Assembly (NCBI GenBank): GCA_964036155.1
Contig: OZ038422.1
Location: 45,469,201-45,533,200 of the forward strand
Direction of reading: 5' to 3'
Source of the DNA: Diploscapter coronatus
Taxonomy: Eukaryota > Nematoda > Chromadorea > Rhabditida > Rhabditidae
Length of the DNA stretch: 64,000 nt
A model generated the notes under the pieces. The model worked only from the letters and a program-made list of their open reading frames with translations. It ran no database searches and was not told the origin of the DNA. This document shows positions 39,672 to 48,800 of the stretch, in pieces. The stretch's first letter is position 1; each line of letters begins with the position of its first letter. Position numbers and translations under genes: made by a program.

Positions 39672-39783
39672 CATCGACATCCCTGTATTCTGCTTCGCTT
39701 GGTATGTAGGGTTGAGCTGCATTCGCGAGTTCTGTCAGAAATAGCAGCAGAGGGAGACTGAATTGTAAAAGCCGAAGGAGCAT
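39672..39783 (-). CDS. Possible alternative first exon (signal peptide) of TMEM129, or separate gene
   Basis: ATG at 39783 opens a 37-codon frame encoding a classic signal peptide (MLLRLLQFSLPLLLFLTELA, then NAAQPYIPSEAEYRDVD), and ends at a donor G|GTAGGC in phase 1. The acceptor TTTGCAG at 39248, directly upstream of the TMEM129 start exon, accepts exactly phase 1 and stays open, so the joined protein would be 416 aa. Phase agreement has a one-in-three chance of being accidental. The same acceptor could instead be a spliced-leader site. Vertebrate TMEM129 has no such leader. Confidence 0.4.
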
Positions 39784-40332
39784 GGCTATGTGGCCGGACT
39801 GATCGAGTGATTGAATGATGCAGGCAGGCAGCTAATGAACTAGTGAATAGGCCATCTGAAGCAGAGAAATAAAAACGGTGGCGGGAACCTGTTTTGGCAG
39901 GCAAAATGAGGGAAGAAACGATACGCTAACGTTCAGTTGCCAGTGAAGCAAACATGCACGCCGTTTATGCGGAATGCAAAAACGAATAGAGGCAACTTGG
40001 AAGTTTCGCAACCTCGCCACTTTATGAGATAATATATGCAAAAGTGAGGGAGCCTTTCCCTATCCTCTCCTACCCCTATGTACTATTTCGCAAAGTGGCA
40101 GGGTTGCGAGATTTCCGAATATCCGAATAGAGTGAAGAGAAGAGAATGTTTCTTTCGTTTCAAAAATGATTTTTACTGAAAAAAAAACTTGAGAATGATT
40201 GATTTTGGATTTCAATTTATTTTAAAATTCACTTCAATGCTATGCCATGGGAACTCATCATTTTGGATGATTCAACTTTTCATCTAAATAATCGTTATTC
40301 AAAAGCTTTATTCAAGATTAAGAGACATTTTT
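39784..40332. promoter_or_regulatory. Upstream region of TMEM129 and 3' flank of the orphan gene
   Basis: No exon is seen. It should hold the TMEM129 promoter. TTTATT at 40307-40312 (AATAAA on the minus strand), about 20 nt past the stop of the neighbouring orphan gene, is that gene's likely poly(A) signal. Confidence 0.4.
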
Positions 40333-42312
40333 TCAAACCGAAAATATGTTGAGCGTCATCAGATTTTCGGAGCTCTTCTTGCAGACGATGTTAAATTTAT
40401 GAGCATCCCTCGCTTCGATATTTGCACTGAGAGGAAAGTGATCATTTCTTTGGTTCTAGAAGTTTTCTATGTAATGTCTTCTTACCTGAATCCATTATCA
40501 TCTAGATTCAATTGACTGATTGCTTGGGGGTTAATGTGAGTAAATATCTGCTCAGGCAGGTTGTTCATTTGAATGTTAGGAGCTGCGAATGCGAATGCAT
40601 AGCGATTGAATCGTGGAATCGATGTCATCAAACGCTGAAAGAAGATCATCTTTAACCAGAACAGATTCGTGAACTCGGTAGAATAAAGAAGGCATAATTT
40701 CGTCCATCGAATGGTGAATTATTAAAGATTGATTATTTTATATGAATTCGATCATTTATTTTACTTTCAATAGTTTCGAAGAAATGGATTTTCAGACCCC
40801 TATCTTGCGCTATAATTTTTCTCTAACAATGAAAACTTCTTACATTTAGAATATGTGCAGCTCTTTCTGTATTAAATCTGGGCTCTTCATCTTGAGCCAG
40901 GGTAATCGTTCGAAGTTTTTGAGAATCCTCATGATTTCTAGAGACATTCCACACAACTCTACCGATGTTCTCCAGAATCACATCGATGAACTAAATGTGT
41001 AAAATATTAGAAAAAAAATTGAACCAATGGTAACGAAAATAAATCTCACTTTGTCATCAAATATCTTTTCTTTGAATAGAGATAAGCAAAATCGACACGA
41101 AGTGAATCTTATTGCCTTCACATCTAAATTGAAAAAAACATTCATAAGTATTCGACTATCTAGATAAATTAATACTAAAAAGAGCATTACTTTCGATTAA
41201 ATTCTTATATCCCGCAAATCGGAAATTATCACTGCATTGAATTTGAATCATGAAAAAGTCGAGTTCCTCGAGATTTCGATAATTTTTATCGATGATGTCC
41301 AAAATAGTCCATAAATATTTACCGGATAATTGATTCTGTGATGATAAATTATTCATTTAATTTACTTTAACTAGTTAAAAAGACTTACAATAATAAATGA
41401 TTTTATATGGCATCGATTTAACAGGAAATTAGTGAAATGAATTGCTTCAGTTAACGCAGATGAACATTTCGAATACTTGAATTTTTTATCGTAATCAATT
41501 GCAAATCCAACATCGTTATTGTGATCATCTGCAAGCGAGTTTGTATTCTATTTCGTGATTATTTTTCCTACTAATTTTAGAAAATTCTAACTTTAAATTG
41601 CATACCCATAACGATTCTGGAGATGTACTGCTTGACATAGTCTTGAGCTGCCCTAGGTGCATCATTATGCGAATGTGATTTGTTAAAATCAATATTCCAT
41701 TTTATTTTATGGAGCGTTGGTACATTTCTGTCATCCAGCACAATAAGCGAAAAGGCAAACTTGTATATATTCGATATTAGTTCCTGAATTATACCCCCGC
41801 TTTCCCACAAATTGCAACTTTTTTTTTCGAGCTTCCCAGAATCTCGTCGTTTTCAACGCTCTCTTGTCTACACTGTCCAAGCACATGATGCTAGGAAGCG
41901 TCCGCGTAGTGGATAGAGAATAAATTTTAAAAAAAATCTTTTCTTGGGCAATAAGTAAGAGATCGCTGATTGAAAGAGCGTGGAGAAGCGCGAAAAAAGT
42001 TACGTTGTGGGAAAACGGGAATCAAAAGTGTCTATGTACAACCAAACGAAAATGCAATAATATTCATGCATCTGATAATTAAATTCGTATGAAAACTAAT
42101 GATAATGGTTTTCTCACCTTTTTATTCTCTGCTAAAGTAGTAACTATTTTGAGTTTGAACCCGTGAATGGGAATGAGAGGCCAGTGAGAAGAGGAGGGCA
42201 GACCGGCGATGGAACGAAGTCGATGAGTTGTCCGACACAGAGTGATTGTGTCGGCCAATTCTTGACGCGACACAATCAGACGGATCAATTCGTTGTTTAG
42301 ATTATTGAGCAT
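40333..42312 (-). CDS. Orphan protein with F-box-like N-terminus
   Basis: Eight exons in phase: 42312-42118, 41783-41606, 41528-41389, 41335-41191, 41123-41050, 40990-40844, 40634-40486 and 40426-40333 (373 aa). The first 35 residues (MLNNLNNELIRLIVSRQELA, then DTITLCRTTHRLRSIAG) have the pattern of a short F-box: hydrophobic-x-x-Glu-Leu-hydrophobic, then a cysteine-containing second helix. The rest is soluble, alternating helix and strand, with no motif I recognise. Nematode genomes carry many fast-evolving F-box proteins whose C-terminal parts bind substrate, so that is the best guess, held weakly. An acceptor-like TATTGCAG lies 27 nt before the ATG and may be a trans-splice site. A MITE lies immediately upstream of that and another element fills intron 1. 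Confidence 0.7.
41794..42020. mobile_element. Foldback element, family CCCGTTTTCC, copy 2 (227 bp)
   Basis: The ends CCCCCGCTTTCCCACAA and TTGTGGGAAAACGGG are inverted repeats, extended inward by ATTGCAACTTTTTT against AAAAAAGTTACG. It lies wholly within intron 1 of the orphan gene (41784-42117). The terminal arms match the core of the element at 30277-30373; the interiors differ in length and sequence. Confidence 0.65.
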
Positions 42313-43161
42313 CGTTGGAATGAATACAATGAACGAATGCTGCAATACGCATACAGATGACTAGGGACCGCAAACGGCTCTTCTAAACAATTAATCATTT
42401 TTCTGCATTTTTCACTTCAAAAAATCAATTTCGATATAACTAAAAATTCGCGAAGAAGAAATAAAAGTAAGGAAAATGTATTTCTGACGGAAAAAATCGA
42501 CAAACCCGGTGATCAACGAAACGAACACGGTTTGACCCCTTGTCGCCCTATATGAACACGGTCGTGCAAGCACTTTCAGATATAATTTTTGACCAAAATT
42601 CACTTTTCCGAATGGTTCATCGAATCTGATTATGCCGATTTGTGTCCACCCACTTTAAAGGGTACTTGTTTTTCATGTTTTGAGTTTCAAATGATCACTT
42701 TTTGAACAAAAACGAAAAATAAAAGTGGGAGAAGTTTGCGGTCCCTACAGACGACAAGTTGCTTGAACCACTGGATGAATTTATCTCACTTTCGTGCAAA
42801 TATCACATTCCCTGTTGATAAACTACAATAGATGAATAGGCAAAATTCTATTTTTAGTTCACCCCTTGAAAAATTTGAGTTTTGCATTCGATTATTTAAA
42901 AAAAAAAAAAAAGGTTACTCAATTGTACTGCAGATAAATATCAATTTCAATACATCATTCTTCACGAAGTAAAAATGACTCATATAGAGTAAAATATTGC
43001 TACGATGAAAGTACCTAGAGAACCTCATTACTAATTTAGCTGATGATTTTCTAATAAATAAAGGATTTAGTCATTCTCAGGTTTAAATATTGAAATCTAG
43101 CATTCCTATTGCTCTAAGTAAATTCTATTGATCTATTCGTCAATATTATTTAGTGAACCTA
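42313..43161. other. Divergent intergenic region filled largely by a MITE
   Basis: The orphan gene reads left and the small type I membrane protein gene reads right, so this 0.85 kb should hold both promoters. Nearly half of it is the 386-bp MITE at 42362-42747. The remainder is AT-rich, with a poly(A) run at about 42899-42912. No exon is seen. Confidence 0.45.
42362..42747. mobile_element. MITE family TAGGGACCGCAAAC, copy 2 (386 bp), intact ends
   Basis: Perfect 14-bp inverted ends TAGGGACCGCAAAC (42362-42375) and GTTTGCGGTCCCTA (42734-42747), with TA at each outer edge. The only internal frame (42412-42603, minus) has no transposase motif, so it is non-autonomous. It begins about 20 bp upstream of the likely 5' splice or trans-splice site of the orphan gene. 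Its right half shares blocks with the copy at 56428-56794. Confidence 0.75.
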
Positions 43162-44099
43162 ATGCAGCTCTACAAATTGTTGCAATGCGCATGCTTGTAT
43201 TCTATTCCCTATTTAATTCTAGCAGATCAAAATGGTGTGATTAGTAGCACCGGTATGAGTTTTTTTTATTGTGTTGCCAAACCTTTACAAATCTGCTAGT
43301 TGTCCAATAGTTGAAAATATTATCATTTTTAATCAATTATATTTGTATTACAGAACAATCATCGACTATCGAAACTCCTTCGAATTCTTCGAATACTCCA
43401 ATTTCTAATCTAACATCAATCGCAACCACGAAAGAATCTTTAAATGCGAAGAATGATTCGTGGATAGATGATGAACAGTTAATGAATGCTCCAGGTGCAA
43501 ACGTATCAGAAAATAATTCATCATCTACTTCTGTACCTAAAAGGTAATTTATGCCGTGATGAAGATCATATTTTAGAGGAGACTAAATATTGATACTATT
43601 GAATTTTAATTCTTTCTTTGATAATTCAAAGTAATTTTTATCATTAAGTAAAGAAATATCATTTCTACTTTCCAATCAAGTAATCATTTCAGAGATTCAT
43701 TCGATATCAATCTACCAGTGATCATATCAGTTTTAGTATTTGCGGTATTATTTTATCCTGGGATCGAATGTTATAGACATTGTTTGATGAAATCTGCACG
43801 TCGAGCCTACAGTTAGTCAATCATTTCAATAGTCTTTTTTCATCTGTCTGTGAAATTATGAATTCAGACTATAAAATGCAACATAACTTATTTTCACGCT
43901 ATCATTTGCATTTGCATGTTTTCCTTACACATTTTAATTCTTGAAAAATTTAGGATCTGTGCCCCAAAATAATGTTGAAACAGCGAATAAATTGATAACG
44001 ACTGAAGTACGCTCTTCAACTGATGATGACGTAGTTATTTTTGAAAAATCTAGTCGAAATTCGATCAGAATTTGGAGTGACGATGATGATGATATTTAA
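43162..44099 (+). CDS. Small type I membrane protein with Ser/Thr-rich ectodomain
   Basis: Four exons in phase: 43162-43252, 43354-43543, 43693-43811 and 43954-44099 (181 aa). There is a signal peptide (about residues 1-21, ending LILA), then a Ser/Thr/Asn-rich ectodomain of about 75 residues with six N-glycosylation sequons (NSS, NLT, NDS, NVS, NNS, NSS) and no cysteine. One membrane helix follows (LPVIISVLVFAVLFYPGI), then a basic stop-transfer (KSARRAY), and a cytoplasmic tail ending in an acidic run (SDDDDDI). It looks like a small mucin-like surface protein. I do not recognise a family. AATAAA at 44190-44195 is a plausible poly(A) signal. It converges with the PDI gene. Confidence 0.72.
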
Positions 44100-45810
44100 T
44101 TACTATCTATTTTTCATAAACTACTAAAATTCCATAACATGATCTCATTTCGCAATATTATCTATGAAAATAGTGAATTGGTTTTCAGCAATAAATTTAT
44201 CGATGCCGTTTTTCATCCAAATCTGATCGTCTCTGGTTTTTCTAGCTTCTCATTCGCTCTCGTTTATCTGCTAAATTTGTCGAAAATTATTTAATAGGAG
44301 AAAGTCGTGACTGTTGTCAAATTACGTTTCTAAACTCGGTGCCTTACCACCGTGCTACAATTGCTTTACTCTGCTTGCCAACTAAAGAAAGATGCCCCGG
44401 GGAAAAGGGGATAGAAGGAATGTTTGAAGGAGCGAATGAGAAAGGTAGAAAAATGAGAGCCAGGATCAGATTTCGGTGAAAACGGTATACATATTGCAGT
44501 TCATTTGTAATAGTTGTACGATTTTTCGAAATTATTCGTAAAAATTTGAAATGAAACAGAAACGTCAATGGTAACAAGTAAATTAGTATGCAAACTCGAA
44601 GAATCTTTTCGGCTATAAACAAGTACTTTACCAAAAGAAACTTTATTACCACTATCTAAAAATTTCGATCAAATCAAACTTTATATGAAATTTGGATAAA
44701 AATAACAATGAAGGGAAGTAATAAAAAAATAAAATAATCCAGCCGCACCATTTGCAAGGAAAATGTTCAAAAATCAACAATGCGAGTTGTTGTGGAAGGA
44801 TTGATTTCGAAGAAAACGAAATGAACTTGACGAAAATTGGCTCGTGTCGAGTAAGAATTTGCCGATTTCAAATTGCTGAATTCCTACAAAAAAAATTCTT
44901 GATTTTTCAAATATCTGCCACTTCGTACACATCGTTGAACATCAATTTTCATTGATTTTCAGGGATTATGCAAAAACAACAAATGGTATTGAAAAGTCAA
45001 GCCCTTCTATAGAATTTCCGTCATTTTGAACCGACTTATTCAAATCACAGTTAGGAGTTTCGACAGAGAAACGCCGTCGTTCGCTGTCAAATCGATCGAT
45101 GTTTCAGACACAAAAATGAACGAGACCTGAAAATCCGATCGAAATTTCAGCTTCTGAACGGTAAAATTGAGGAAAAGAGAAGAATTGGCAATCATCCCGC
45201 AAAATTATCTATGAAAAATGATGTCTCCGAAGAATGAAGAAAAATGAAAACAGTGATTGCAGAAACCCGCAACGAATAAATAAAAAACTGTGAGAGGGGA
45301 GAGGGTGGAGTGCAATAAGAATAAAAGTAAACGTAAAATAGAAATCCATGAAAAGAAGGGAAAAATGGAAATCACATTTTCGCGTATCTTTACTAGTTGG
45401 ATGGTACACATCAGATTGAAAACAAGGAAGAAATAAATAAGGGGAAAACAAAAATTTTCACTTGGAAATGAGCATTACTCTCAATAATTTGTTAAAATAC
45501 GAAGAAGGAATAGCTATTAAGAAATTGAGATAAATGCGTTATAAAATAGTGATTTTGTTTGGGGGAAGTAGAATTGTAAAGTTTTCTACTACAAAACTTT
45601 ATTTCCTACTAAATAATAATAGAGAAGGGCCAATTTTACAATGAAATTCCAATGAATGGAATACATGCAAAATTGGTGTAGGCCAATTTGAATGGAGAGG
45701 AAGAGAAGAAGTGGAAGAAGATGGGAAGTGAGAAGAAAAAGATGTTTTGGCGTGTTGGAGAGTGGCCTGAAAGAGTGGAGGCGGTCTTGGGCCTCTTTGG
45801 GTTGAATGGC
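44100..45810. other. Convergent 3' intergenic region
   Basis: Lies between the stop of the small type I membrane protein gene and the stop of the PDI gene. It holds AATAAA at 44190 (plus) and TTTATT at about 45598-45603 (AATAAA for the minus-strand PDI gene). Open frames (44344-44652, 45205-45451) are low complexity and unsupported. No gene is seen. Confidence 0.45.
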
Positions 45811-48800
45811 TTAGAGCTCCTCGTGGCCTTCGCCTTCCTCCTCACCCTCCTCGGCAGCCTTGTCGTCATCCGAAGGGCCAGAGCCTTCCTTGCCCTGCAA
45901 AATCGTCTTCTTTTTCATTATCAAACATTTTCATTCTTTCTCTTTTCTAGTATTGTTCTCTATGCATGTGTAGAGAGCGCAAGTGGTTTCTCAAATTTGA
46001 TGTTGGTAGGATTTGAAACTTTCAAAAATATAGTGGAATCCTTAAGTACTTTAATCAAAAAGAAATGCTTAATTTGGACCAGTCTAAACCTCCTAATTAA
46101 CTCGATAGTTGACCTTCAAAATTTCATACAAAACTTCTTTGAAATTCCACCAAGTTTTCAGACTTTTGCAGGGGCCCTATTAAAAAATTGCAATTTCTGC
46201 ATATTCAAATTTGAGCATTTGCGTTCTCTATCTATGTGAAGAAATATGCTACTGTTTCTTTCACTTTTTGAAGTGCAGTCGTTTTTTTCCTATTTTGAAA
46301 AATGTGTAGAATGTTTTTTCCTTCAAAGCATTCATCATTTTTAATGATTTTGAAGGCATATTCAAAGTGTCCGTACCTGAGACTCGAGGAACTTGGTGAA
46401 TCCTTCGAGAGTACGGTCGCCCGAGTAGTCGACGATCTTGTTGGAGCCGGCCGGGAAGAATTTGATGGTGGGGAACGACTGGATCTTCACGTCTTCGACC
46501 TGAAATTCGAGAAATTATTCAATGCTTCTTTCGTTTTTATCAGTCATGAAAGATTTCATCAGTGCTTGATTTTGCTGAATAACCCATAAATGAGATTATC
46601 GCCAGAAGAGGAGGATATAGATTTTTGATAATATCGGTATCACGTAATTTCATTTGTGTTGTTTGAACTTTTGAAAGAGTCATCGGTTTTGATTTGGTTT
46701 TTTTTGTTTGTTCAACATTTTCTACCTCATTGGCAGTGGAATCCATCTTGGCGATGATGATGTTCTCGTGGTCGGCGTACTTCTCTCCGAGTTTGTCCCA
46801 GGTCGGGGCGAGCTGTTTGCAGTGACCGCACCACGGTGCGTAGAACTCGACCAGCACGTTCTTCGACTGATCGCGGGCAACCTGAACACCAATAATTACT
46901 TCGTTCAAGGAGATTTATAATTTTAGGAAACTTATAAAAAAAAACATCTGCTATTCAATTGGGGGCAAAGATATTTTTGTATTGTGTTAATCAAAAATCG
47001 AGTAGTGTCGAAAAAATAAGCAATATATCGCGTAAACGAAAGAGCATGGAATGATGAGTAGATTAGACATTGAAGAAGCAATATAAAAAAAAAAATACAT
47101 TGCATTGAAAATAGACGACTAATCTATGCCCCATTCTGGTATTTCGTTTACACATTATTGCGTGTTTTATCCAGGTTTGATTGAATTTGACTGACACAAT
47201 ATCATTTCATTATGTTCTGCATATTCTGCACGCACCTGCTCGAAGTTCTTTCCGACGAGGACCTTGACGGGGTGTTTGTTCCAGTCATCAGGGATCTCCT
47301 CGGACATGAGGTGAGGCTTGAGGCTGCCGTCCAGGTAGCTCTGCGTGAACTTGACAATGTTCTCCGTGTTGATCTCGTCGAAATCGGGCTTGAACCTATA
47401 AACAATACATTTATGATGATCAATTTCTAGACTTCTATCATTCAGAATGAGTCATTGAAATTATTGAAATGAGTAACTTTGACCAGGTTTGAAAGACGTT
47501 TCAACTTTTTCCTCATTCTTTTTACTTTCTCCTAACTCGGTACTCACTTGGTCATGTCCTCCTCGAGAGAGATGAGTCTAATGGAAGGCAGGTCGTCCTT
47601 TCTGAGGCCGAAGAATTCCATGATCCGGGCATTGTCTTCCACGTCCGTGTTGATGTAGACGAACAGAACCTGCAACTCAATCGTCACTCTCGAATTCCAA
47701 ATAGATAGCAGATTTTTTTTGCAAAAATAAGAGCGTAGAAATTGTGTGTAATAGTAAGTTCTCCGCAATCTGTCATTCTTGCAGATGCCTTTGGGCAGTA
47801 GAATCGAAGAATCCTCCCACCTTGCCCTTGAACTGCTTGGCGGCATTCTTGAACTCTCCCTCGAGCTTCTCGAAGTCGGAGGATTCCTTAGAGACGAACA
47901 TCAGATTGTGGGTCTTGATTTCTCCACCGAAGATCACGGAGGCGGTTTCCTGCAAAGTCAATTAGTTAGTTCTTTTCCAGATTTGAAATCATCTTTTCAA
48001 ATTTTCATCAAAGTGATTCGAGTAGTTTGAGGAATCGTCATGATTCTTTTCTTCATTACTATTTCTTGTCATAGTGTTCAATCTTTAAGTAGAATGAAGT
48101 GAGCGAGGCCTTTTCAGGCAAATTGCAAAGCGGTAACATAAAAGTGGGCGGGGCGTCTGCATTCAACTCCAAAAATTAATGAAAAGAATGCATCGCCCCC
48201 GCCCATTTTTTGCATTTGCCTGAAAAGGCCACGTCCATTCCATTCTGCTTGGAGATTGGACGATATTGGACTGTACCTGAGTGAACTCGGAGACGAGAGC
48301 GAGTCTGTTGGCCTGAATCCAAGCCTTCAGATTGTCGGCATTCAGCTTCTCGTCGAACACGGTGCGGCCGTCGTCGAACTTCTTCAGCAGAACGATGCCT
48401 TCGCCCTGAAAGCTGACATTTTAATTTTTTTGTGTCGAAACCCAAATTTTCATGTCATTCATTAAGTTCTTATCTCTAAAAAACTGCGTCATCCTAAGTT
48501 CGAAAGAAAAATAGCATGACGCTGCATAGTGCACATGATATTTTGACATTTTCGTATTCTTGCGACTGTTTGAATCCGTATTTTATTTTTCATTTCACGA
48601 GGTTCCCATTTTGAAACTGTCATGATATTTTCGATAGAAATGACGCTTATGCCGCAGCTATTCAAACAAGCTGCATTCAATTAGCCTTTTCGCCTTCGTT
48701 TCCCTGCCTTTCTCAGTCTTTTCAGCTCTTTGTCTTCGAAGCCGTGCTTTGAAAAATTTTAAATAGGCTGTACGACATTTCGAGGATCGTTATATATTGG

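Noticed and set aside
42412..42603. 63-codon frame inside the MITE
   Set aside because: No transposase motif; the element is non-autonomous and the frame is not kept in the related copy at 56428.
45688..46239. 183-codon plus-strand open frame
   Set aside because: It is antisense to the last PDI exon and its 3' flank; the minus-strand PDI reading has domain motifs and splice sites, this one has none.
46302..48465. Several plus-strand frames over the PDI exons
   Set aside because: All are shadows of the G/C-ending codons of the minus-strand PDI exons.
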